Of a stretch of 64,000 bases of DNA, positions 37,201-47,754 are shown piece by piece (positions within the stretch are counted from its first letter, which is position 1; every line of letters begins with the position of its first letter). The position numbers and the translations under genes are program-made. The notes under the pieces were generated by a model. The model worked only from the letters and a program-made list of their open reading frames with translations, was not told the origin of the DNA and made no database searches. Source of the DNA: Owenia fusiformis (lineage: Eukaryota > Annelida > Polychaeta > Sabellida > Oweniidae); NCBI GenBank assembly GCA_903813345.2, contig CAIIXF020000003.1, positions 14,026,931-14,090,930 on the forward strand, read 5' to 3'.

Positions 37201-40200
37201 TTCCGTTAAAACAAAATGTGATTAGTATTTCCTTAGAGGCTACAGCCCACATAAGCTTGTTGTTTTCTGTCAGCATTAACATAGCACTTGAGATATTGAT
37301 CGGCTCCAATTGCCTTAATCCTAGTGTCTGCACGGTAGGGTCAAATTGCCCCCCCCCCTCCCCTCCCGGTTTTCTTATTATTACTTTCTTGCAAGGTTTC
37401 TTTGATCCATTATTTTCCTAGCTTGAACCACAAATAAATGAAACGTTTGGCGTTAAAGTCAAGGTGATTGGGGTAGAGGGCCGACAAGGTTATTATATTT
37501 GTAGGGTGGTGCCAATCAAAATAAATTCTATTAAACATTGATAGTTACCTTGTTTCCAATAAAATACATGCAAATGTAATATTAAACATACTACTAATCG
37601 AAGTATATAATAGGATTCATTTGTACTTTTTAAAGATTTATTTATGCAAATTTTGAACAAAGGGAAACAAACATGAACCGGGGGTTGAGGAGGACTATCT
37701 TGGATTTTGAACTGAATCGGCATGTATTTTTTATAAATTCTTATATGATGTTGATAACAACCGTTCATTCCCTGTCTCAAGCCACTTACTTACTATCGAG
37801 CTCTTTTACAATACCAGTCATGTCAAAACATTTTTAATTCTAACTGAGATTCGACTAAGTTTTCTACGTTGATATCTACTCCAGTTATTCTCTTTTGACC
37901 AAGCATTCCCTTGAAAGATTGACTTTACAAATATTGTCATGGTAATATTCAGGTTTTTGCAGTTCTGTCTTCAAAATAATATATAATATTGTTACCAAAT
38001 TGGTTTACACCGGCCAACGGTGTGTCGAGTAACGGCTTCCAATCCTCCTTGGTTGTCTACGTTGATATCTATTTCATAGTATAGTAATCGAAGATGCTTT
38101 CTTGCTTATACCATCCTGAAAGATGTACCGTCTCATATCATATTTTACATGCACTTATATCAAGTCATTATAATTCTAATTTTGTAATTTTCATCAGCAT
38201 AATTTGAAGAATTGAGTACTGTTTATTACTATTTTTACTGTAATTGTGAAATTGTAATTATATTTATATCTATTTTATTGTTGGATGTACGTTTGGCCTT
38301 AGGCATCAGTACAACATAAATCTTATTATTACACACTACTAAATGTATAATATTATTATAACCTAGACTTACTCCATCATTTTTTTTAAACTGATATCTG
38401 ATCTATTTGTGACAGATGGCGCCTTACTACATGATAACTCACAGGTTCCCAACATAGAATGCAGTGCGAACAACGAACTTATAGCAGATCCCACTGATAA
38501 CTGCTTCTACCTTCATTGCTATTGGGTAACGATCAATTTGGAGTTGGACTATGCGAGGAAACAATGTGCACCTGGAACAGGCGTTCCTGAATCTTATGAT
38601 CGTGGGTTCTCGAACCCTTGCACGGAACATCTTGGAAATCTTGGAAAAAGCTGTGGTTTGAGCAGGGATGTTCATACTATTAGCGCAACACGGGGGGATC
38701 ATGGTATGACAGGAGTAGATCCGACATCTCCCACTGATGAAGAGAACTTCAATGATCGCATGACTATTAATCCCAGGGCAGGAGAATTACCAGAGTCTGG
38801 CATTGAATCAACCGATCAACTTGAAACAATTCGTCTCAGTACACTTGCTACTATTGTCTCGATTGTTTCTTCTACTGTAGAATCTAACTCCATTAACACT
38901 TCTAGTGATTCTACAATTGTTGAATCTCCTAGTGAACCTTCTTCAACTGGATCCATTTCCACGCAATCGGGTTTCCCTGAATCTGCTTCAATTGAATTCC
39001 CAACCCCTGAAGCCGGTTCCTCCAATTCAAATTCAACTGAATCTCCTTTCCACGAATTAGCTACCACTGAATCAGAGCCAACTGAATCACATTCTTCTGA
39101 ATTCCCAGCCGATGAAGCTGATTCACTCAAATCTAATTCAACCGAATCTCCTTTCCACGAATTTGCTTCCACTGAGTCAGAGCCAACTGAATCACATTCT
39201 TCTGAATTCCCAGCCAATGAAGCTGATTCACTCAAACCTAATTCAACCGAATCTCCTTTCCACGAATTTGCTTCCACTAAATCAGACCCAACTGGATCAT
39301 TTTCTTCTGAATTCTCAACCACTGAAGCTGAATCCGTCGAATCAGGCTCTATTGAATCTATTTTCGATAAATCATACTCAGCTAAATTGAATTCAACAAA
39401 ATCCACTTCCTCTGAATCACATTTCACAGAAGCTGCTTTCACTGAATCTGCTTCCACTGAATCGGAGCCAACTGGGTCACACAATACTGAATTATCAACT
39501 GCTGAAGATGAATCTGTCGAATCTGACTCTGTTGAATATGTTTCCAATGAATCACATCCCCCTGAATCTACTTTCACTGAATCTGTTTCCACTCAATCAG
39601 AGCCAACTTGGTCACACTCTGACTCTGAATCTACTGAATCTGTTCTCATTGGTTTAAACTTAACTAAATCTGAACCCCGTGAATCTGCTCCTACTAATTT
39701 AGACTCAATAAGATCTGAATCCGCCGAATCTGCTTCTATCGGTTTAGAGTCAACTGAATATAATTCCACTGATGCCCCTTTTACTGGTTTTGAGCTAACT
39801 GAATCTGATTCCACTAATTCAGCTTCTAATGGATCAGCCCCAACTGAATCTTCTTTTGGTGTATCTAATTTTACAATTTCACCTCTATCTGATTCTTCTG
39901 AATCTGCATTAACTAAGTCAAGATCTACTATGTCAAAAACAACTGAATCGATATCCACTAATGCTGAGTCCGTCAAAATGGATACAACGGGACCTTCACA
40001 AACTGCAAATAACTCGGACGTCACAGTAGGGATTAATACATCTAGAGGTGAGATAAAGAGATTTTTAAGGTGGCATCTGTAAAGTGGCAACAAAGCCTGT
40101 AAAGAGAACATTTGAAATAGTTCACTTTTCTGAGCCATCGGGGCAGTGTTTGACTCAACAATGCAAATTGTTTTAACAGAGACAGAGATAGATACATATT

Positions 40201-43148
40201 AAGATACATTTTTGGTCAAGAACTAACCAAGTTAGTTTGGGACGGGGTTTTGGTATTTAAGAAATGATGGTTAAAACAAGCTTTTCAATTGGCGAAGGGA
40301 TGGCATATGTTCCTTATCCGGTCGTGTATGGAAACTAGGCAGTTTGGTCGGTTGCGATACTATGGAAATAAGTGTCTCAGATGATGCTCAAACATGCATT
40401 TGTTTTAAGTGTCATACTCGCTGTCCAAAGTTGATATATTGTATTTTTATCAGTTTCTAACTGTCACTTAAACTTGACAGGAGCAGGAAGAGTAAATTAT
40501 ATAATGTATTAGTTATTAAGAGGGTGTCAATAGTAGTTATTTCTTCTCACAAAAGAAGAATTACAACAAAGTGAATCTCCGCATGTCACCGAGACCGAAA
40601 CCTTTCCTCCGAGAAGGAAGCACTTTCGGTGCATTTTCCCTGTATAGAATAATTTCCTATCACATCATACAAAGCGTTCTTTCTTGGCTATGGAAATTAT
40701 TTTCATTTGTTCTGAAAAAAGCACCGCCGATCATATTTTGATTTTGCTGAAACCTAAATATAGCCACGCGAGGGAGTTTTCATATCAACATTGCAATACC
40801 TACATAGTAGACGCTATTTCGCAAATAACATCGAATTGATAAAATAGAACCATATCATAATCGATATGTGCAAAAGGGAAAAAAACAAATAGTGTTACAA
40901 TACCAGGTGGAGAAAATGAAAAGTCTAAGAGATCAATTCGTCATAAGTAATACTCCAAATATCAAATAGTTTTATCATAATATGCCGTATGTCTAGTAGA
41001 CATTGCGTGACAAAAACTAATTCGAGTTCAAAATGTCCTTTGATGTGAATGTAATCCTTAAATGTCTGCGCAAATCTACATAAGCACACGAATAACATAC
41101 ATAAAGTCATTTGGATCCTATTTACAATGTTAGGATTGTCGTATAATTTATCTCAATATTATATAAAATCTGAATTAAGATTCGTATAATTTATCTCAAT
41201 ATTATATAAAATCTGAATTTAAAACTGAGTACTTTCAAAGTCAAACTATAAATGACACGATTTCATTAGTAAATTTCATTAACTTTTAGCACATACATAT
41301 CACCTTGTAGTAATAATCCTGTAATCTGCTTTCAAATTGTAAACAACAACGTAGTATGTTGTTCAAATTATGACGTGATCTTATTTCCAGGTACTTCAAT
41401 AAACGCCGATGGCATCTCTGCCTCTAATTGGCCTACTTCAATTAAGGTTGCCATAACAACTGACTCCTCGAATACAGTTACCCCAGGAACTGCTTTTTCA
41501 AGAAAAACAACACTGACAACCGACCCCTCAAATTTAAATGCAGCTCCACTTCCAACAAATTTGCAAAGTGATGTCTCACCAACGATCGACACCCATGCGG
41601 CGACAACGCGTTCAGATACTAGCACTGGAAACGATACGGGTCTTGTATTTGCTAAACAGATAAATGTGAACATCCTACAAAGTGTAACCAAAACAGGCAT
41701 AATAGGTTTGTACTAAGTTCTGCCGATTAACACAGTGCAACTGAAGAAGTTCTTATGTGTGGCTATTTTTAATTTCTTGGTGTGGAGAAATACACAATTA
41801 TATTGAAATGTATTATACAAAACAAAGGTACACCCCAATCTCAATAATATTTCATGCATTCTTAAATAATCATAGTATTAATACTGTTCATGAAATATAC
41901 AACAAGAATAAATTAACCAAAGACACCAAAATATAATGGCTAGATTCATGATACCATCTAGGTTGAAGAATGAATAAACCACCCAGAAAAAGAAGACACT
42001 AATGCTAAATTTGAAAAACTCAAGAAATATGAATAACTTGATTTACAAGCAGTTGTACATTTATATCCTTTCGTTTCAGATGAAACCGCGCAATCTGAAT
42101 CTTCAAACCCTATCGGTGGCGCTGATGAAGGACCTAACTTTTTACAAACTCCTATATTTTTGGCTGGTATTCTTGGTGTTCTAGTTATGCTCGGGATCAT
42201 TACTACAGCAGTGGTACTGTTAAAAACGGTAAGTATAAATATCTTTGGTACATGTACATCTGTTTTCAAACAATAAAACCATAGTGACTTTAATAAGATG
42301 GACGTATTGAGCGCGGGATATTGAAGACTGTTTATGAACGAAGTAACTAATTAATTTTGACATTATATATGATCCCAACCACAGCCGGGTGTATACCATT
42401 TTACAACTTTTTGTGGGACTGGAGAGACTGTTGAGATCTAATTTAGTGTGATAGGGGGTTTGGAAATGAAATATATATTTGTTACCCTCACACCAAACTA
42501 GTTCCCATAATAGCTACGTTCTCGAAAACGTACTTACGGACTGATTGGACGTAACGTAATATATTGCACTGCACTGACATGTTTCGAATGTTATACAAAG
42601 CTGTTTCTTTCCAGAGTTGTTGCAAACGCTCCTTAATTGAAGGAAAACGACGGAAACGAAAATTCGATGAAAAGTACCCTGACGATGGTGAAGACGAAGA
42701 GTGTGACATTGGTCCCGAAGATCCATCAGTATACAACAATCGCAAATACTCAACGATTAATTTAGTGTCTGGTCGTACAACAAATGGGATAGGAACGCGT
42801 TCCTTAATGTCTGCTACGGATGGGATTCCAAAATGTCATAATGATTCAACAACTAGGAATACTAACCGCAGAGCTTCGGTATCCATTTTGGCTCCCCGGT
42901 CTCCCAGACGTATGTCTGCTACAAATGAGATCACGACAGATCAAGCTGTTGCACCAACTTGGTATACTAACCGCAGAGCTTCAGTGTCTTCAGCTTCAGG
43001 TCCCACTCCTCCTAGACGAATATCTGTGTCGGAGCTTAGTGAGGGGCATTCCCCTCGCCGTGATTCTCGCCGTGTCTCTGGACGTTACAGTCCTCGACAT
43101 AGCATTGCTTCTGTATCGTCCGTCACATTAACTGATATTGATGTTTAA
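34168..43148 (+). CDS. Gene 1: mucin-like membrane protein with Ser/Lys repeats and chitin-binding-like domain (six exons)
   Basis: Gene model from splice sites and phases: 34168-34249, 34607-36247, 38416-40047, 41391-41705, 42080-42228, 42615-43148. The total is 4353 nt, a multiple of three, about 1450 residues. Order: signal peptide; Ser/Lys/Glu repeat array; six-cysteine chitin-binding-type-2-like domain with a Ser/Thr/Glu mucin stalk; Thr/Ser-rich segment; one transmembrane helix; about 177-residue basic cytoplasmic tail. Type I surface protein. The first four introns are all phase 1, so internal exons could be skipped without losing frame; the last intron is phase 0. Extra small exons in the 2.2-kb and 1.3-kb introns cannot be excluded. 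The array plus stalk offers a very high density of O-glycosylation and phosphorylation sites. The role in tethering a chitinous matrix is inferred from domain order. Paralogue: gene 2 at 46476. Confidence 0.8.
34607..36247 (+). CDS. Gene 1 exon 2: Ser/Lys/Glu 30-residue repeat array
   Basis: After acceptor TTTTCAG, 547 codons follow (phase 1 to 1, donor GTAAAA). About 14 units of 90 nt fit the pattern KETSSKSSKESSVTSKEAGS with KSSSKSTEAS. Serine dominates, with K and E alternating, so the chain is a polyampholyte with almost no hydrophobic residues and no cysteine. Units 35101-35190 and 35191-35280 are identical, and 34921-35100 recurs almost unchanged at 35281-35460, showing recent unequal exchange. 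Long open frames on the opposite strand are by-products of the codon pattern. Confidence 0.88.
36248..38415 (+). other. Gene 1 intron 2, no recognised feature
   Basis: Non-coding with a C tract at about 37350-37368 and no repeat family seen elsewhere in the window. A small unseen phase-1 exon cannot be ruled out. Confidence 0.4.
38416..40047 (+). CDS. Gene 1 exon 3: chitin-binding-like domain plus mucin stalk
   Basis: Acceptor TTGTGACAG, donor GTGAGA, 544 codons, phase 1 to 1. The first 80 residues hold six cysteines spaced C-x13-C-x4-C-x15-C-x17-C-x10-C, with ADPTDNCFYLHC and CAPGTGVPESY, which resembles the peritrophin-A / CBM14 chitin-binding fold (C...DP.dC..fy.C...C..GT.F...C). The C2-C3 spacing is one short of the usual five. 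The remaining residues are rich in S, T, E and P, including three 35-residue units built on TESPFHEFASTESEPTESHS, ideal for O-glycans and strongly acidic. Gene 2's comparable exon lacks the cysteine domain. Confidence 0.78.
40048..41390 (+). other. Gene 1 intron 3
   Basis: Non-coding. It contains a two-copy direct repeat of about 42 bp at 41138-41218 (ATTCGTATAATTTATCTCAA). Confidence 0.4.
41391..41705 (+). CDS. Gene 1 exon 4: Thr/Ser-rich extracellular segment
   Basis: Acceptor TTATTTCCAG, donor GTTTGT, 105 codons, phase 1 to 1. The sequence opens GTSINADGISASNW and is rich in T, S, D and N without cysteine; it extends the stalk. The likely gene 2 counterpart begins at 63922 (DTTMGVMDTLTNAEDLS). 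Confidence 0.7.
42080..42228 (+). CDS. Gene 1 exon 5: transmembrane helix
   Basis: Acceptor CTTTCGTTTCAG, donor GTAAGT; it enters in phase 1 and leaves in phase 0. An acidic stretch precedes a clear membrane span, FLAGILGVLVMLGIITTAVV, followed by LLKT. A single span after a signal peptide indicates a type I topology. Confidence 0.82.
42296..42560. mobile_element. Two abutting ends of the 4797-5891 element family in intron 5
   Basis: 42296-42463 matches the right arm of the element at 4797-5891 (GATGGACGTATTG, TATGAACGAAGTA, CCACAGCC, GTGATAGGGG). About 20 bp later, 42484-42560 matches the left arm (CACACCAAACTAGTTC, TTCTCGAAAACG, GGACTGATTGGACG). The order is right end then left end, the reverse of an intact copy. 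It lies between the donor at 42229 and the acceptor at 42614. Confidence 0.6.
42615..43148 (+). CDS. Gene 1 exon 6: cytoplasmic tail with RRxS motifs
   Basis: Acceptor TTTCTTTCCAG, 177 codons to TAA. The tail starts SCCKRSLIEGKRRKRKF, a membrane-adjacent cysteine pair and stop-transfer basic cluster, then an acidic patch. Six R-R-x-S sites follow: RRASVS (twice), RRMS, RRISVS, RRDS and RRVS, plus SPRR repeats. R-R-x-S is the classic PKA-type / basophilic kinase consensus. Repeated use of the same motif suggests regulated phosphorylation, which is an inference. Confidence 0.82.
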   Translation, partial: SCCKRSLIEGKRRKRKFDEKYPDDGEDEECDIGPEDPSVYNNRKYSTINLVSGRTTNGIGTRSLMSATDGIPKCHNDSTTRNTNRRASVSILAPRSPRRMSATNEITTDQAVAPTWYTNRRASVSSASGPTPPRRISVSELSEGHSPRRDSRRVSGRYSPRHSIASVSSVTLTDIDV

Positions 43149-43358
43149 CAATGGTCGGAATTGTAAAGGTTATTTCAAAAAGCATTCTCGCAAAAGAGAG
43201 ATATTAGAGGAGTCTGGTGCATAATCAACAATATTATTAAAGTATTTCTATGAAATGCTTATTAATGTAGCCTTTGTAATCGGATACCTATTATATACTT
43301 AAATAGCCTATTGTATGTATTCGTCTTAGATGACAAATTAACCGATGGCTTTGTAATT

Positions 43359-43411
43359 AATTGTACGTATCATTGTACGTATCATTGTACGTATCATTGT
43401 ACGTATCATTA
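43359..43411 (+). repeat. 12-bp tandem repeat in gene 1 3' UTR
   Basis: ATTGTACGTATC repeats about four times in the probable 3' UTR. Nothing is known of its function. Confidence 0.8.
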
Positions 43412-43524
43412 GGCTTCGTGATTAAATTCATAACGAACAAATGTGTGGTGAATTTTATCGATGCATCCATCAGTCCTTTCTTTAATTATCTTTAATTAAT
43501 CACAATATTGTATTTTATATTTTT

Positions 43525-43530
43525 AATAAA
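43525..43530 (+). terminator. Candidate polyadenylation signal of gene 1
   Basis: AATAAA lies about 380 bp after the stop codon, followed within 60 bp by T/G-rich sequence. It is the first canonical hexamer noticed after the stop. Confidence 0.45.
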
Positions 43531-44012
43531 CTCTGCTATTCAATTATTTCGTATATTGTGCTTCTTTCTATGAGGTAAACAATAATAGGGAATAATCGAG
43601 AATGAGGAAAAGTGGTTGTTTCACAGGACCCGTTAGATTTACCAATCATTCACATTCCATAGTAAACTTTACGCAAGAAACCGTTATATTTCAACTCAAA
43701 ACTTATCATGTTTAACTCAATTTCTATTGTTAATGATTTAATAAAAATATTGCACTTGATCGAGATATTCAATGTTGGGCCGGATTCTAGTACGTTCGTC
43801 CAAAAATAGCTTCTTCAGTGTATAACATTGGGAAAGCCTTTGTTAACTGTTTCATAAGGCTCGGATTGTACAAGATATTTGACATACCAATTATTGAATG
43901 ATAAACATTTGAAAATAATGGTCTATAGAAATTCACTTCTGATTTTGACGTTATTATATTACTAAAGGTCAGGGGATTTGATGCACAGCTTGGCCCTTGA
44001 TAGGAATATGTA
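43531..44012. other. Intergenic spacer
   Basis: Nothing recognised between the gene 1 polyadenylation signal and the FB1 copy. Confidence 0.35.
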
Positions 44013-44888
44013 CACTCCCCTCCATAAGTTTGGCAACCTTTTTTCTCCCATTGAACTACGTGTTAAAGTCTCTTTACCTTTGAATTTTTATTTACTTAAC
44101 ATGCGATGAAAATACTTATAATATTGATGGAAACGTAATTTGACTTTAATTCCAATACCTCCAAATTTTCACAATTTTTTTCCTCAATTACAATAGGTCG
44201 AAAATTAATGATAAATTTGATGAATTTTTGAAAATCGACATTCCCATGTTAACCAATGGGAAATGGTAGATTCGCCGCAAGTCATATGACAGAATATCCA
44301 TCTATCCGAGTCCTTGCAAAAAATACGAGTTAGGCAGGCAATTGAATTTGCTAACTTCATTTAACAAAAAAATGATATGTTTCTTCAGGTTCAACAAACT
44401 TATAGGGCTTTAAAGTCAAAATTGTTTTTCAAAAAACCTCTCCCATTGAAATAACACAGGAGGCGAAAAAATATTTTCAAAAATGACTTTGAAGCGCTGT
44501 AACTTTAATATTCATCAAATAAACTAAACATTTAGTGTTCAAAAAAGTTAGACAATTCAATTTTCTATATAAAAATATTTTTTGCTGAATCTTTTACTGA
44601 AAAGATATCCTGATTTCTGATTTGCCCCGAACCCTCCATTTCCCATTGGATTACATGGGAATGACGATTTTCAAAAATTCATCAAATTTATCATCAATTT
44701 TCGACCTATTGTAATTTAGGAAAAAAATTGAGAAAATTTGGAGGTATTGGAAATAAAGTCAAGTTACGTTTCCATCAATAGTATAAGTTATTTTATCGCC
44801 GGTTAAGTAAATAAAAATTCAAACGTAAAGAGGCTTTAACACGTAGTTCAATGGGGGGAAAAGGTTGCCAAACTTATGGAGGGGAGTG
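44013..44888. mobile_element. Fold-back MITE FB1, copy 4
   Basis: 876 bp with tips CACTCCCCTCCATAAGTTTG and its inverse, flanked by TA (44011-44012, 44889-44890). Very similar to copies 1 and 2. It lies between the two paralogous genes. Confidence 0.87.
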
Positions 44889-44890
44889 TA

Positions 44891-46475
44891 AGCACAAGTT
44901 CAATAAGGGAAATTCGAAAAAAGTTTTACAAAACACATTTGTAATTATTTGATTGTAGCTCAATATAAATGCAGCAGCATAACCTTTAATTTATAAAACG
45001 ACAAGATAAGGGTTATCAGGCCCCTCATTTCCCTCTTCCAAATGAAACCCTGCAATGAATATCAAAATCAACTTTAAAAACTCCAAAACTGTATGTATTA
45101 ACTTTTCCTGAAAGAAGTTTGTAATCTATATATTAGACTTAGAGGGCAGCAGATAAACATAAACATTATAGATTTTATATGCATACATTGAAAAAATCAT
45201 TTTATAAGTGTGGCAGCTTTAGAAAGTATATCTTTGTTTTTAATGCTTCTGAACGCGTCGATTAATTTCTTAGGACCCTGAACGAAAACAATAGAATTAT
45301 ACCAAAACTGTACGAGGACACTTCAAAAATAACAATAAAGTTCACTCGATAAGTTTGACCCTAAATATCTTGACGTACTTCAAAAACAGAAATAATCATG
45401 TTGAATAATAGCTCAGATCCTTTCTATTTCTCAGCGTGCTTTGAATGAAAGTAAACACGCCATTTAAAGATATGCCTGTTCAACAAAAAAAATAATGGAA
45501 CTATGCTAAATGTCTCTAAGATCACGATTACTAAGAAGACCATTGTAATGTCAGATCAATAAATACTTTGCAACTATTAATAGATCTACTCTGGTAATAC
45601 AAACATATCCATATAATACTCAAAAAAAACTCAACGATAACTATTGTTGTATGCACTTTTAATAAATACATATTTAATCCTAAATTCATCCCAAAAAAAC
45701 TAGAAAAAATAGAACTAGAATTTCAGATTACTCCTCTGAGAGTAAAAAAGGTTGTTTGTCATTTCCAATTCATCTCTGGGCTACTTGCTATCAAAGTTAG
45801 GAGCAGCATTAACCAGATACTTGCATAAGAGCTATTACTGTGTACCACGCAAAAACAGCATTTGGGTTTAGTTAGTTTTGGGGCTTTTGGGTTAAGTTAG
45901 TGAGTTTAATTCTTCGTTTCATTTAAAATTATAAGTGTCCCGATAGGCATGATCGTTTTACAAAAAATTGTTACCTTCTAAAAGTACGTTTTACTTTTTA
46001 AATACGAGCCTCCGCAAAAAAGTGATGACACTAAAAGGCTAGCGCTTGATATGAAATGACAATGACGATGACAATTACTTTTCACTCTTAACATTGAACT
46101 TTGAAATACGAATTGCCTATTGGGCAATGGGCTGAATGCCAATCGTGTTTCTAATCATAGTAATGAACCCTGATTCAAAATAAATTGTATTCATAATAGT
46201 CACATTGTAATGTGCTTTGCCGAAAAGTCTTTTCTGTGATTCGTGAATCGTCGAAAATATGCTTTGTACAGGTACCCTCGAATATCTATTTGCATTTAAA
46301 TTAGTCACCTGATATGTTTCGATCAATTTGTGCGATATTAAGATCAGGATGTTAATACTTAGAAGAAATATGAGACTTTTTTCAGACTTCATTACTGTTT
46401 TTTAGTTGACAGAAATTGGACTTTGGAAGGATCTTTTTTATTAAATATACCATTTTTGAAACGTTAAGCTTGAAA
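44891..46475. other. Intergenic region upstream of gene 2
   Basis: AT-rich, no gene. It probably includes the gene 2 promoter; no convincing TATA box was found within 200 bp of the start codon. Confidence 0.35.
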
Positions 46476-46557
46476 ATGAAGCATCGGCTTGAAGTTGCAG
46501 TTTATCTCTGTGTTATCTTATTATGGAATTTGGTACCATTTGCTGATGGAAAAAAGG
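46476..46557 (+). CDS. Gene 2 exon 1: signal peptide
   Basis: ATG at 46476 opens MKHRLEVAVYLCVILLWNLV then PFADGKK. Length (82 nt), phase 1 donor (GTATGT) and residue pattern match gene 1 exon 1, so the genes are tandem paralogues. Confidence 0.85.
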
Positions 46558-47754
46558 GTATGTAACTTTCAATTTAACCTCCCTTTACTTAACCCTAATT
46601 TACACGATGAATTATCATTACTACACATAAAAAACACTTTTCGATGAATAAAATCTATTGAAATGGTTGAATTTTGATGTTGTCAGTTTGCATTATGCAA
46701 ATAACAAAGAGCTATGACATCATGATATGCATAGTACATCTGAGAGGTATGACATCATGATATGCATAGTACATCTGAGAGTAATGGCATCATGATATTC
46801 ATAGTACATCTGAGAGGTATGGCATCATGATATGCATAGTACATCTGAGAGGTATGGCATCATGATATGCATAGTACATCTGAGAGGTTTGACATCATGA
46901 TATGCATAGTACGTCTGAGAGGTATAACATCGTGATATGCATAGTACATATTAAAGGTATGGCATCATGATATGCATAGTACATCTGAGAGGTATGACAT
47001 CATGATATGTACAGTGCATCAGAGAGGTATGACATCATGATATGCATAGTACATCTGAGAGGTATGGCATCAGGATATGCATAGTACATCTGAGAGGTAT
47101 GACATCATGATACGCATAGTACATATGAGAGGTATATCCCACTAGAATCTCAATCAGCTGATGTCTGCAGTGAACCCCTTAATATATTCCCATTGCCCTC
47201 CAGGCTGCGGGAAATATATTGAGGTAAAGATGAACATGTATTCACCTCTGAGTGAATAGAATGGAATATTTGGTACATATTGTTTTGCGGACATCTGATA
47301 GACATGTTCAGGACATCCCGAAATTAATTTCATTTTTTGCTCAAATTATTTCGATCAAAGTGCAAAACGTGGTTTGTTTTGCGCCGCAATATGATAACAT
47401 TGTAAAAAAGTCCGATTACCTTGTAATATGGCTTGTTTAAAAATGTATTTACTTTATATTTATTTAATATATGGCTACTATGATTACAAAAAAAAAAATT
47501 TTCATGGCAGAGAGTACCAGGGGAAAAAGCAGAGGCGACCCCCTCCCCATGCCCGCATTAGGGTTTGACATCTTTTCTCTCAATGAATTATTTTGATATA
47601 GTTATAACATCATATTAACTTTCATAACCAATTAATTCTTTAAATGAAAGTGATATTAGTATAACGTCAGATGTTGACACTAAAATGACACAATTCAAGT
47701 TATACATCTAAAACATTGCATTTCAACTCTTCTGTCTCATGATTTAATTTTCAG
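46558..47754 (+). repeat. Gene 2 intron 1 with 34-bp minisatellite
   Basis: From about 46709 to 47140 about a dozen units of GACATCATGATATGCATAGT then ACATCTGAGAGGTAT follow one another with occasional changes and a few longer units. The remaining intron is non-coding. Confidence 0.85.

Noticed and set aside
38816-40138. Minus-strand and alternative plus frames in the gene 1 mucin exon
   Set aside because: Low-complexity Ser/Thr codons give open frames on both strands; only one frame joins the cysteine domain and flanking phase-1 splice sites.
46709-47140. Regular repeats that could look like a CRISPR array
   Set aside because: Units are contiguous with no unique spacers, and the context is an animal intron.
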